From assembly GCA_029582165.1 (NCBI GenBank), contig CM055870.1:41193013-41257012 (forward strand): 64,000 bases of DNA. Reading direction: 5' to 3'. The translations under genes and the position numbers were made by a program. Positions 12,301 through 23,679 of this stretch are shown in pieces. Below the pieces are notes generated by a model. That model searched no databases, had not been told where the DNA came from, and saw nothing but the letters and a program-made list of their open reading frames with translations. Positions within the stretch are counted from its first letter, which is position 1; every line of letters begins with the position of its first letter. The DNA is from Portulaca oleracea. Taxonomy: Eukaryota; Streptophyta; Magnoliopsida; Caryophyllales; Portulacaceae.

Positions 12301-14339
12301 CACAAACACTGTTGACGAAGATGCAAGGAACTACCTTTATGCAGAATTTCCTACATATTATAGATGGATTGAATCAGACCATATTTGGAGAAGGAGACGA
12401 AACAACATTAGAGTGGTCGGTCGCATTTATACTATTCACCCCACCGATGGCGAACGATTTTATATGCGATTATTATTGAACCATGTCATAGGTCCACAGT
12501 CCTTTGAACATCTTAAGACCATTAATGGCGTTACTTATCATACCTTTAGGGAAGCTGCAGAGAAACTAGGTCTTATGCAAAATGACACCAATATTCGTGA
12601 ATGTTTAAGGGAAGCTTCCATTTCACGAATGCCCTCTTCTATTCGACGGTTATTTGTCACTATATTGGTATATTGCCAACCAACTGGAGTTCGTGCCTTA
12701 TGGGATGAATTCTTCCCTTTCATGGCGGAAAATTTTCCCACATCATCCTCGGCGGATCGTGATTTTGCATTAAACTCCCTTCTATTGGAAATACATAGAA
12801 TGCTCAAGCAATTGGGTCAAAGGATAGGGGATTTTGACTTGCCCCATCTTACTATAGAAGTAGGTGACGAAGCTAAGTTATCTAGGGCCTTACATGCTGA
12901 ATTGTCAGCTCCAGTACCTCATGAAGATATGCAATGTGCTCAAAATCTCAATCAAGACCAACGACATGCATTTAATACAATAATGGAGGCTGTTCATATG
13001 AAACAAAGTGGTATGTTTTTTGTTGATGGCCCTGGTGGTACAGGTAAAACATTATTATATCGGGCTATTCTTGCTACAGTCAAACTCGATCGACAATTTG
13101 GACTTGCATCAGCAAGTTCAGGCATCACAGAAACTTTACTTTACAGGGCAAAGACAACACATAAGACCTTTGGAATTCCAGTCACATTACATGCCTCCTC
13201 AATGTGTCATTTTAGTAAGCAATCTGTTGAAGCACAATTAATCATGCACGCTGCTGTTATCATATGGGATGAAGCCACTATGACACATCGATATGCATTT
13301 GAGGCAGTTGATCGGACTTTAGAGATCTTATGGGAGTTGATCAACCTTTTGGAGGCAAAGTTATGGTGTTTGGTGGAGATTTCAGACAAGTGTTACCGGT
13401 TATACCAAAGGGGACTAAAGCTCAAACCATCAATGCTTGCTTTATTAAATTGACATTATGGCAACATGTACATGTACTCCACTTGAAACAAAATATGAGG
13501 TCGCGTCTTGATGAGGATTTTGCAGCTTTCTTGCTTAGAGTTGGAGATGGACGTGAAACAACCATTAAAGATGATATGATCAAGTTGCCACCTCCAATAC
13601 CATTAATAGACAATCATGCTAATTCTATTGATAATTTGATAGATGCTATCTTTCCGAGATTGTGTGACCATGCCAGTGATACGTCGTATATGGTTGATCG
13701 AGCTATAGTGACACCTACAAATGATGATGTTAACGCCTTGAATGAAAAAATACTTGCCAAATATGTTGGTCATGAAAAGATCTACTACTCAGTCGATTAT
13801 GTTCCTGATGATGTCCAACATCTATATCCAGATGAATTCTTGAATTCATTATCTTTCGGAGGATTGCCGCCACATGCTCTTAAATTAAAAGTTGGTTGTC
13901 CAATTATGCTTTTACGCAATATTGACACAATGAATGGTTTATGCAATGGCACAAGGTTGATATGTCGTGAATTAAGGGATCATTTGATTGAGGCTGATAT
14001 TTTAACTGGTCATTGCAAAGGCACTAGAGTGTTTATACCTCGCATTCCATTGAAAACTGCTGAAGATGTGAGACTACCTTTTGAAATGGTTCGAAAACAG
14101 TTTCCAGTGAAATTGTGTTTCGCATTAACCATCAATAAATCGCAAGGTCAGACTATTCCTCACGTTGGCATTTATCTTTCCAAACATGTTTTTAGTCATT
14201 GACAATTATACGTTGCACTATCAAGAGGCACGTCCCAAAGACTACGAGAGCTTTGGTTATCAATGGCCAATTAGAAGGAGTTGATGGAATCTTCACAAAA
14301 AATGTTGTCTATAAAGATGTTTTATTGCCTGTGATGTAA
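9394..14339 (+). pseudogene. Helitron RepHel protein: HUH Rep + Pif1-like helicase
   Basis: Rolling-circle transposase/helicase of a plant Helitron. Inferred exons are 9394-9601, 9878-10893, 10975-11161 and 11278-14339; all three introns have GT/AG ends and keep phase. The N-terminus is basic (SRRQRMTPDQRDQENARRR) as in plant RepHel proteins. The Rep domain has the HUH motif GLPHVHMLL (His codons 11601-11609) and the tyrosine motif KYLYKYIHKG (Tyr at 12014, 12020 and 12026; first and third have the spacing of the catalytic pair). The helicase has Walker A GPGGTGKT (13028-13051), Walker B IIWDEATM (about 13260), GGDFRQVLPV and a C-terminal NKSQGQT. Breaks: frameshift near 11800, frameshift near 13328, TGA at 14200-14202 in the final VALSRG motif region, and a further frameshift near 14250. 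The frame then ends at TAA 14337-14339. Nearly full length but inactive as written. Confidence 0.9.
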
Positions 14340-14447
14340 TTACACACATTTTAGTATTACGCTATGTATTTTTACATCTTTTTTTATTTCTATTTTCCAT
14401 GCACTTTCTAGGCATGTAAACATCTTTTGTTAATTTGTCTTATCCAT

Positions 14448-14603
14448 ACAAATTTTGATTCGCACGCATTGCGTTCATCCTTTGTTATTAATTTTGGGTG
14501 TATAAATCTATGTTATATATAAGTGGCGTGAACAATATGTAGTGAAAAAGGTAATATAATTGGGTAAATTATATAAAAGGTCAATATGACAACTGAAAAT
14601 AAA
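14448..14603 (-). repeat. Internal inverted copy of the Helitron right-end sequence
   Basis: About 155 bp starting ACAAATTTTGATTCGCACGC that match the reverse complement of 21184-21342, including the shared blocks ACATATTGTTCAC (inverted), AACATAGATTTATACACCC (inverted) and the hairpin. Similarity stops abruptly after CTGAAAATAAA. It begins 108 bp after the RepHel stop codon. Confidence 0.9.
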
Positions 14604-14738
14604 TATTATGTTACTTTATTTTTTTTTTATTATTTTGCATACATTCGTATAAATATAAGTATCATGCCAACATACTAATATTATAATAGATGTATATATC
14701 ATTGATATTTACCTCCCAATTTTGGTTCAACTTTCATA

Positions 14739-14739
14739 A

Positions 14740-14780
<41 letters not shown>
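14739..14780. repeat. (AT)n microsatellite
   Basis: About 20 uninterrupted AT units. Unlike the other long (TA)n arrays in the window, no LINE is attached to it. Confidence 0.95.
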
Positions 14781-14782
<2 letters not shown>

Positions 14783-16696
14783 TAATTAGTGAGTAGATTG
14801 CTTCATTTTCATGTGAAAGTAACTAAGTAAATTAAATAAATTTATAACTAATCACTTAAAAAAAATGAGAATGAATAGACAAAAAGAGGAGAGAGGGTAA
14901 TTATATGTGGTGCAGTTAAAGGGTACGTGTATGGGTTACTTTTATTAAAAAATATAATAATATAATAATTATTTTGAAAATTTTATTTTATTTTATCTAC
15001 AAGACTCACTCCCTCCATCTCAAATAAATTGTCCATATTTAATTAATTATGTCAAATATTGTAAATTTTGATCATTAATTTATCAAATTTATATATTGAG
15101 TTTTTATAAAAGACTACAATTAATAGATTCTTCATGAAAAATATTTTTAACTGAATGCTATATTTTTAATTTTGTTAAAATAAAACGTGAAAAATAAACA
15201 ATCAAAATATTGCATAAATAAAAAACGACCGTGCAAAAATAAACTGAACAAACTAAATATGACGAAAAGAGTACACTATTACATATTAAAAAGTAACATA
15301 TAACATTTTCCCTCCGTGTCTGTCATTGTATGAGCATAAGTCTCCATCATATCATATCATATATAATATTATACATGTAATGTACAATCCTTTTTGTGCA
15401 TTTTTAATTTATTAATACCAAACAGTTTTCTTTAGTCAACTGCAATATCCTTTCCACGTTCACTTTCCACGTTCATATTCATGCATCCAAACTGCCATAT
15501 ACAAACGAACCATGTACATTTGTCATTCTCCATTTACTCTCTCAACCTCTCTCTTCCTCTCTATTTCTTCTCTCTCTCAATCAACTGCAATTACCTTACA
15601 ACACAAAGGTTCAACTTATCAGGTAATTGTTACTTTTATGTCATGAATTTTCTTTTTAATCAATCTTATTGTGAATGTATTGATACTTATTATTCACGGA
15701 ATTAATTCACTTTCTTCTACTTTTTACATAGCTTATTGTGTGATTTTGATCGACGATAGCATGACGTGCATAGAAACAACTGACGAGCAACACCATGGCA
15801 CGTTCCATACCATTTGGCATGATCCTTTACTAAAGTTTTCATGTAAAATTTATATATTTTTTATATTTTATATTAGATATCATACACCAATTGATTCTAA
15901 CATTAATCTTTGCACTAAATCGTTTCACGAATTATGAACTAATAAATTATTATTATTTACCATTATTTTATAGTTATTTGGAACAAATTATGGTAGCCCG
16001 ATAATTGGAGATATTCAATGTCCGGTATTGTTCTAAGAATTAGTAGCGTTGTGTTCTACCAATTCCAATTTTTCATTTTTAATCTTATATAACAAAAAAA
16101 TCTTCTATTTACTCATTGTGTTTCTCTTGTTGTGCTTCAAATTAGTGACAATATAGAGTTGTATAATGTCGTTCATCAAATTTGATATTAAATATTAAAA
16201 TTATTATTTAACTTATCATTTTCTACTGTTAATTCCACTTTATGATTAATTTCCGTATCTTTAAATTTTATTGGTTCCCACTTCCCTAAATATATGAAAT
16301 ATTCTCTACCCCTTATAATCGTGCCCAAACCTCAACCTTATTTTAAGTGTTCATATTTTAATATAAATTTTAAATAGATGGTATTATATTTCTTTTTCAA
16401 TTGTTGTCAAAATACATAATTTCTAATTATAAAGATTGCTCTTCCATCAGAAACAAATTACAATCATTACTCAATTAAAATTTATGTACCTTACATCACC
16501 ATCATCATACATTTAATCTCAACTATGGTATATTATTGCTATTTCACTTCCTATTAAGGTAAACCTTTACACTCATTTTCTACTCCATTTTTCACAATCA
16601 TATAGTTGTTCAGTGTTTTTTTAAATGGACATTCACATGGAACTTTCACTTTCATGATCAATGATCTATACACCATTTATGTATCTTCATCCAAGC
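14781..16696. other. AT-rich stretch before the RPA-like gene
   Basis: No confident coding. A CT-rich leader-like segment with a possible donor (CAACTTATCAG/GTAATT near 15620) and a short candidate exon starting ATGACGTGCATAGAA near 15761 may belong to the 5' part of the RPA-like gene, but I could not link them by homology. Confidence 0.3.
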
Positions 16697-17634
16697 TGTT
16701 ACAAGTGGAATGTCAAAGGAAGATTGATTAGAATGTTTGCCGCTCAAAATATCAAATTTGGTGGAAAGTTGTGGAAAATGATCTTTATAGACATGAATGT
16801 ATGATACTTTCATTCATTATTTACTCAACATACCATATTCTTCAGTTTGGTGTTGACAGTAAGTTTCTAACTATCCTATTATTATTTTTCAATTTTATTA
16901 GGGTGATCCTATTCAATGTACTATTTTCCCTAGCGATGTGGAATCTTTTACTGGGAATTTCAAAGAAGGTTTCGTTTACTGTCTTAGAGGAGCATATGTC
17001 ATCCCAGCCGATGACAAAATTAAAGTCATATTAAACCAGAGTCAACTCAAGATAACAAGAGATACAGAAGTCACAGAGGCAACCGTGCAATTAGACATGT
17101 TTCCCTCAACTATTATAATTTAGTAGGTTTACATGCCATTAAGTCCTTTTTAGGCCGTACTGATCAAGTTATAGGTACATACATCTATACCCTATTTGTT
17201 TAGCTACTAAGTTCTCTCATTGTTCTTTTTTTCTTATTTGTATTGTCATCGTATGATTACATATTCCAATTTAATTTTAATGAACGTACGTCCATGCTAA
17301 TTGTCTCCGTCCATATATCCAACATAGTAGTTACATTATATATACCGTCACAAGTTTGTTATGTTTTTTTTACACATTTATACGTATTAATAATTGACTA
17401 TGTATTAATTATCATATGATTAATTTACATAATTATAGATTAATATTATTTTTGAAATTTTGTTATCATGATTACTTCTTATTATTCATTCCTATCTTCA
17501 GATGTTATGGGGATGATTATCTTAATAACTCCACCGCAATCATTTCAGAATGAGCAAAAGTCAAAGAGAGACATTGTTCTGATTGATAAAAGGTTTGTTT
17601 GAATTTTTTATTTACAAAGTTTACCCTCTCCTAT

Positions 17635-18612
17635 TGATGCATAATTGATGGCCTTATGCATCAAGGTCAACCATGGAGACATCTAATACTCACCTAGAAG
17701 AAAGAAGAGCTCAAGTCTCTCATATATCTCTCTACTTGGAAGGGATCAACTCATATGGTTGTATACTTTTGCTCCTTAATTCAAGGACCATGAAGCTATC
17801 ATAGAAGTCATCCTAGAGAGGATTAATCTACATTCCAAGAGCTTTCATATGGTTCAAGAATCTTTAAGTTTGGATGAGAATCCAAGGAGTTATTCATATT
17901 TGTAATATAGTTTAGTCCATTGTTTTCTTTATGATGTAAGCATTAGAGTAGATGATGAAAGCCCTAAGTGGCCCATTTCTTGTATTGTACACGCCATAAG
18001 GGAGGGCTTGTAACTATAACTACCCCCCTTAGGGTGCTTTGTAATTCATTCATACACATTGAATTTTTAGATATCAAACACATGTTGTGTTCTTTCTAGC
18101 TTTCATGCTAGGCTCTTTTCGTTTCTCTCTTGTGGGATTCGAATCATCCCCTTCTTCTAGCTAAGGTTGGCATCCTTAGTGGTGAAAGGAAGGAATTGAA
18201 GGTCTCTTGAAGGTGGTGTGGCTATATCCTTCCAAGAGTCTTCGAAAGCCATCATCTATCCATCGTTCAATCATCCATTTATCATCCATTTCACGTTATT
18301 CTTCAAGAATTCAACAAGAATTCATCAAGTATTCAACAAGAAGCATTTGTTCTTCATCATCACGTCCAAGCTTCAACAAATGTGCATCCATTCAAACGCT
18401 TCATTCGTTCATCATTCATCATTCGTTTAACCATTCGTTCATCTTTTCTATTCATTTGGTAATCATCTTTCATAGTTCTTTCCATCCTTTTTCATCCATT
18501 TCTATTCCATTTTTGGTTCTTTGGAACTTTGAGAAGGGAGATTCCTATCTTCGTTTTTAAAGATCCTTAGATATTGTGTAATGAGATCATCCCTTGGTCT
18601 CATTATGCATCA
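17635..18612. mobile_element. Solo LTR, copy 1 (978 bp)
   Basis: Begins TGATGCATAAT and ends ATTATGCATCA (TG...CA termini) and is flanked by the 5-bp target duplication CCTAT at 17630-17634 and 18613-18617. No internal retrotransposon sequence is present, so I read it as a solo LTR left by recombination. It is in opposite orientation to the related copy at 18986-19900. It sits in an intron of the RPA-like gene. Family unknown. Confidence 0.8.
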
Positions 18613-18985
18613 CCTATATTTGTTCGTCATTCACCATGCATATACAATTTCATCAATATTTATATAGATGTATGTGTGTGTTGTAGTTGTTAAGCCATCA
18701 AATTGACCCTCTGGAACCATTTTGTTACTAAAGTTGCTGAACAACTTTTACAACCTGTTGGCGATGACACTTCTGTCTTACTTGCATGTGGTGTTCATGT
18801 AAATAGTTTCAAAGGTGTTTATCTCCCTCATTTAAATGACTCGATATAACTTACCTTTATGATATCATATATAATATATTAGTATACCCCAATACATCCT
18901 ACTTAATTCTTGATTTTTTTTATAGGGTTATATCTTTCAACCGGACCGTTTACTAAGTTATATGAGAATTATAATGATCATACGT

Positions 18986-19900
18986 TGATGCATAATGGGA
19001 CCAAGGGATGATCTCCTTATACACAATCTAAGGATCTTTAAAAACGAAGATAGGAATCTCCCTTCTCAAAGTTCCAAAGAACCAAAAATGGAATAGAAAT
19101 GGATGAAAAGGATGGAAAGAACTATGAAAGATGATTACCCAACGAATGGAAATGATGAACGAACGATGAACGAATGATGAACGAATGCTCCTTGAAAAAT
19201 CCAATGTTGTTTGATTCTTGAAAGAACTTTCAAAGTTGGAAGAATGTAGATGAACGTTTGAATGGATGAATGAATGAATGAATGAAAATGGCTTTGAAGA
19301 TTCTTGGAGGATACAGCCACACCACCTTCAAGAGACCTTCAATTCCTTCCTATCACCACCAAGGACGCCAACCTTGGATAGAAGAAGGAGATAGTTCTCG
19401 TCCTCCCTCAAGAGAAACGAAGGGAAACTAGCACAAGGCTAGAGAGAACAACACATCATGTGTTTGGTTTGTAATAAATGATTGAATGATGATACAAGGC
19501 ACCCTAAGGAGTCTATTTATACTAGTAGAGGACCCCTTAGGCGTGTGGTATGAAAGAAATTACAACCATCTAGCTTACATCATCCTATACACATGATTAC
19601 ATCATGAAGAAACAAATGAACTAAGCTAGATTACAAATGATGATAACTTGCTCAATACTTAACCAAATCTAAAGATTCTTGAACCCTTGGAAAGCTCTTG
19701 GAATGTAGATTAATCCACTCTAGGACACCTTCCATGATAGCTTTATGGTTCTTGAGTTAAGGAGCAAATTACTTGAGTACCCTTGTAGATTTCTTCCAAA
19801 TAGAGAGATATGTGAGAGATGCGAGCTCTTCTTCCATGTAGGTGAGTATTTGATGTTTCTCTAGTTGACCTTGATGTATATGGCCATCAAATATACATCA
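18986..19900. mobile_element. Solo LTR, copy 2 (915 bp), inverted relative to copy 1
   Basis: Begins TGATGCATAATGGGACC and ends ATATACATCA, flanked by the 5-bp target duplication TACGT (18981-18985 and 19901-19905). Its reverse complement aligns with copy 1 over almost its full length. A TATA-like TCTATTTATAC at about 19520 hints that plus is the sense orientation of this copy. It interrupts an exon of the RPA-like gene; removing it and one TACGT lets the reading frame run on (NDHT then SSKLIEW). Confidence 0.8.
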
Positions 19901-20918
19901 TACGTCATCCAAATTAATAGAATGGTATTATCATCTTTTCTCCTTAGTTACTTCCATGTTATGTATTTGCATACATATACATATTGTTAACCTTATTACT
20001 ACATTGTTGCCATGTTAAATAGGTACCTTACTCATACCTTTGCTCAAAAGAAGGTCAAATGGCTTCGACAAACTGATTTGCCTTTAACCCATTCATTGTT
20101 GGTTTCGAATGCACATCATATCCAAATTTCCAATTTTCGTTCAAATACAAAGGTTTATTTCATTCAACCCAAAATTAAAATAATAATGTTTTTAATCACA
20201 TGCCCACACCCTAACTTTTAAATCCTACTTTCATGACTCGCCTTATATTTGTGGTATAGGTCGAGTACTATAGAATCATATCAAAAATCAGTCATATTGA
20301 CTTGGAAGCTTTCATTGGTATGATGTGTGTTCTATCTGTAGCCATAAAGTGTACCATCATGGCGACAAAGTTATTTGCTATAGTTGCAAGAAGGATGCGG
20401 ATGTGACATTAGGGTATACCTTTTTAAACGTACTCTGTAAATATTATATATGTTGATCACTTCATATTGTTCATCGTGTACATCATCCCCATTTTGCTTA
20501 TTCAACGGTTTTCCAAATAAATATAGCATCATGGCCAACATCACCATCAAAGATGACACCGGAGAATTACGATTGTCGTTATTTACTAAACAAGTTGAAT
20601 TCTTATTTGGCTCTTCTTCATTGGACCTCAAGTCTATGAAACTACAGGTATAGGAGCACCAATCTCATATTAAGATTTCATTAATGTATGTCTCATGTTA
20701 TATACCGTACCATTTGTTCTTTCTAACTTTACAACATCCTCATGTTACAGGAAAATGGTGATCATCTATTGCAATCCAAATGTCCCATGAGTGACTCTTA
20801 TCTATCTGTGTTGCGCCCTCCAAGGTGTTTACCCAGTCCCACAAATTACCATCATCTTACCTATGTTATCCCCGTGTACTCAGCTGAAGAATGTGCCTAT
20901 CAAATAACGCGTAAATAA

Positions 20919-21183
20919 TTTAACCTACTTCATGATGTTAGTCTTTATGCTACTCTTTTTCTTTTTTTTTCATCATATCAATATACATATGTTACTACAA
21001 ATCAGTTTTACTACTAACCACATATTTTTTTATATATTATAGGTCATATCAGGTGATATTCCTTCAATGAGAGGCTTCGTCTTTTTACTTTTTGTTGGAC
21101 TTTCAATATTATCTGCGTCTTTTCTTTTTATGAATTTTCCTTTTCATGTTTTATGCTTTCTATTATTGTCATGAACTTATGTA
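20919..21183. other. AT-rich tail between RPA-like gene and Helitron end
   Basis: No coding seen; T-rich with scattered CAT motifs. Confidence 0.4.
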
Positions 21184-21342
21184 TTTTATTTTCAGTTGTC
21201 ATATTGACCTTTTATAATTGGGGAAATTATATTACCTTTTTCACTACATATTGTTCACACCACTTATATATAACATAGATTTATACACCCAAAATTAATT
21301 TAACAAAGGATGCACGCAATGCGTGTGAATCAAAACTTGTAC
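21184..21342 (+). repeat. Helitron-type right end with terminal hairpin
   Basis: Inverted partner of 14448-14603. The last 35 bases carry GGATGCACGCAATGCGTGTG, whose core is palindromic, followed by AATCAAAACTTGT. Spacing hairpin-to-end fits Helitron 3' termini, but the terminal tetranucleotide is CTTG instead of CTRR. Confidence 0.6.
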
Positions 21343-21860
21343 GGTTAACCGAAAAAGCAGTTAAATGGTTATGTCAACCGCTAATATATTTATCTACCGA
21401 ACAAGTGAAAAATATCACTTGAAAACTTATTTTCCTGGAAAACTGTTTTACACATAAAACTATTTTCATAAAAAATGATTTTCATTGGCACCAAACAACT
21501 TAAATGTAATTTTCTTTTCTATTTCCTGCCCCATTTTATCTCAATTATTTTTCCTTGCCATTTTTCTTTTTTTTTTCTTTTTATTTCCTTTCCCTTTCTT
21601 CTTCTTTGGGTTGATTGAGATTCAAAGGAACTATGGAGGGAAAAAAAACTTTCTACTTTGAAATTTCACATGTTACTACTGAACTAATTAAAATCTTTTA
21701 ACCATGGTTAACCAGTTCACAAAATGCAAAACTTAAACCTAAACTTAAACCGATTGAGTCAACGTAAACGATATTTATCAAAAATCTCACACAGTTAACC
21801 ACTTTTAACGGTTCAGTTTTTACAATTTCACGATTTGGTTTCGGTTTGCGTCCACCCCTA
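21343..21860. mobile_element. Possible hAT-type remnant
   Basis: The right edge reads GGTTTGCGTCCACCCCTA, whose reverse complement TAGGGGTGGACGC resembles hAT inverted termini. The stretch is rich in GGTTAACC and CGGTTTNGGTTT motifs typical of non-autonomous plant hAT relics. No transposase coding and no proven left terminus; the Helitron block may have inserted into it. Confidence 0.35.
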
Positions 21861-22181
21861 GTACACATACATACCTCTTTTTTACTACACGAGAGAGGAA
21901 AAGGAATAGAGAGAAAGAGGAGTTGGACGAAAGAAAAAGAATTGGATGAGAAATAAATCATTTTCATTAAAGATGGAAGCGAATGCAAAGAACTCAGACT
22001 GCAGGTTCGCAAGAAATAACACGGACCAAGAAATTAGATTTTCAAAGGTTGAACCTATAAAAATAGTTTACAAAGGAAGTGATGAAAATAATTTTCACTA
22101 AAAACAACTTTTCCCATTTTTTCACCACCAAACATCGAAAAATGATAAAATCATAAACCTCCCGTTATACGATTCATACAC

Positions 22182-22722
22182 GAGATAATTACATTTACCC
22201 TACCTGACATATGTGGTAATAATTTTTGCACACCCGACATTTGAAAATAATTTTCACCCTACTTGACATTTAGTGAAAGTGTTTTTTTGTGTCAAATTTC
22301 GGTAACTTGTCATCGGAGAAATGAAAATACAATAATACCCCTATATAATTACATGAAAGTACGAAAGTACCCTTATGATTGCGATTGGAATGATAATACT
22401 GACCCTTCAATTGTTTTGTGTGGGAAAAGAGGGAAAAGATTGTCGATTTAAAAAAAAAATATCACTCCACTCTTCTCACTGTGAATAAAATACTATGAAT
22501 TAATTGAAAATACTATGAATTAATAGCAAGGGTAAACATGGCACTTCCTATTCATTTTTTTAATACTTGCCGGAAAATCACACAAAAAACCATTATAACA
22601 TATCTTAGGTGGTTTAAATTTACGACCACTTAAATGTCAGGTAGGGTGAAAATTATTTCTCAAATGTCGGGTGTGCAAAAATTATTACCACATATGTCAG
22701 GTAGGGTAAATGTGATTATCTC
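22182..22722. mobile_element. Mutator-type MITE, 541 bp
   Basis: Inverted arms of about 95 bp: left GAGATAATTACATTTACCCT, right end AGGGTAAATGTGATTATCTC, with internal shared blocks CACCCGACATTTGA and AATTATTTTCACCCTAC (either strand). Flanked by a perfect 10-bp duplication ATTCATACAC at 22172-22181 and 22723-22732. No coding capacity. TSD length fits the Mutator superfamily (9-11 bp). Confidence 0.85.
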
Positions 22723-23679
22723 ATTCATACACGCCCTTTAATGAAAAAGGAGGGAATAGAAATGGGGAAATGAAAGAAAATAAAATAAAATATTGAGATA
22801 ATTTAACATGCTATAACAGGTTAGAGTGGTAATTTGCCAATTAAACAGAAAAGTTAGTGGCATAAAGTAGAAAAGATTAAATTAAATTTTTTTTAAAAAA
22901 AAATCTAGCAGTGAAATGGGTGTAAATTTAGTGAAATGGGTGTAAATTTAGTGAAATGGTGGTATTTTAGGTTAAGAACTCACCAAAACACTTTCGTCTA
23001 TAAAAGAAAAATTCAAGGTCACTGGTCACCAGAAACGGAAAAACACTAACCAAGCAGCAAGCTACCTCACCTTGTTGGTCTGTACAAGCACCTTGTTCTG
23101 CCTCAATGACTGACCAATATATATTACATACACCTAGAATACATGCTCCATGATATTTGCAGTGAACAATCATAATAATAAGAGTAAACAATCATAATAA
23201 TAAGAGTGAACAACCGTACTACTTGCAGCATATGCTTCAAATGCACCTACTACCTAACAAATTGCACCAACTGCATAGCCACATCAGCTCCCAAGGCAAT
23301 TTTGCGTCTACTTTTCTTATGATTAATATGAGTTCTAAGATAGCTCCTCAGGGAACATTCCTAATGCATTTGGGATTCAAATATACACATACTCATTTTG
23401 CGTCAAGTGTTCTTCCTACCGAACATACACCAAGTCAAGTGTGAACAGACGCTTAAACTGGGAATTGTACATTTCGTTCACTTAAAGAGAACAAGAAACA
23501 CATGCTGTTGAACCACATCCACAAAACAAAAACAGCCGATGGGTCACCTAACAAGGGCTGTAGTAACAACATAGATCAAATCAAATGAGATTCTAAAGTA
23601 CCATTAAAGCAAATTGATCCATTCCCCTACAAAAACAAGAGTGTCTACCTGAAAAATGACCTTTTTTCCCCCAACATTC
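22723..23679. other. Intergenic / 3' flank of SMO2
   Basis: No coding is supported. 22911-22965 holds three tandem copies of an 18-bp unit (TTAGTGAAATGGGTGTAAA). The part right of about 23.2 kb is likely 3'UTR or downstream flank of SMO2, but no polyadenylation site could be fixed. Confidence 0.4.

Larger units (their letters stand above)
16697..20918 (+). pseudogene. RPA70-like single-strand DNA-binding protein (Helitron accessory), broken
   Basis: Scattered exons spell an RPA1/DUF223-type protein, which binds ssDNA through OB folds and is carried by many plant Helitrons. First OB fold: about 16697-16798 (WNVKGRLIRMF) and 16902-17174 (GDPIQCTIFPSDVESF ... GRTDQVIG). Second OB fold: 17502-17592 (DVMGMIILITPPQSF ... 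RDIVLID), about 18692-18814 (KLTLWNHFV) and 18926 onward (LYLSTGPFTKLYEN). Then about 20024-20150. The zinc-ribbon OB fold is at 20260-20413 (HWYDVCSIC...HHGDKVICYSC, a CX2C...CX2C knuckle), about 20505-20647 (ANITIKDDTGELRLSLF) and 20750-20918 ending in TAA. Introns mostly have GT/AG borders. Breaks: frameshift near 17100, frameshift near 20312, unclear phase entering the 18.69-kb exon, and a solo LTR inside the 18.93-kb exon. Confidence 0.75.
6439..21342 (+). mobile_element. Putative autonomous Helitron block (RepHel + RPA-like), decayed
   Basis: The block contains the two genes that define large plant Helitrons: a Rep/helicase gene (9394-14339) and an RPA70-like gene (16697-20918), both on the plus strand. 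The right end has a GC-rich hairpin (GCACGCAATGCGTGT) followed 8-10 bases later by AAAACTTGT; Helitrons usually end hairpin + CTRR, so CTTG is one base off. The left edge starts with the reverse complement of the same terminal sequence. A canonical 5' TC terminus could not be assigned, so the left limit is uncertain. The block is studded with MITEs and two solo LTRs, and both genes are broken, so it is probably immobile. Confidence 0.6.

Noticed and set aside
17635..19900. A single 2.3-kb foldback transposon with 0.9-kb inverted arms
   Set aside because: Each arm has its own TG...CA ends and its own 5-bp duplication, and the spacer is host gene exon, so they are two separate solo LTRs.
20450..20653. 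Stand-alone 67-residue protein
   Set aside because: It is an exon of the RPA-like gene (ANITIKDDTGELRL), not an independent gene.
14448..21342. A 6.9-kb TIR DNA transposon bounded by the 155-bp inverted repeats
   Set aside because: No target duplication at the two ends and no transposase. The contained gene is an RPA homologue typical of Helitrons and the ends look like Helitron hairpins, so Helitron-related ends are preferred; the alternative is kept only in findings.
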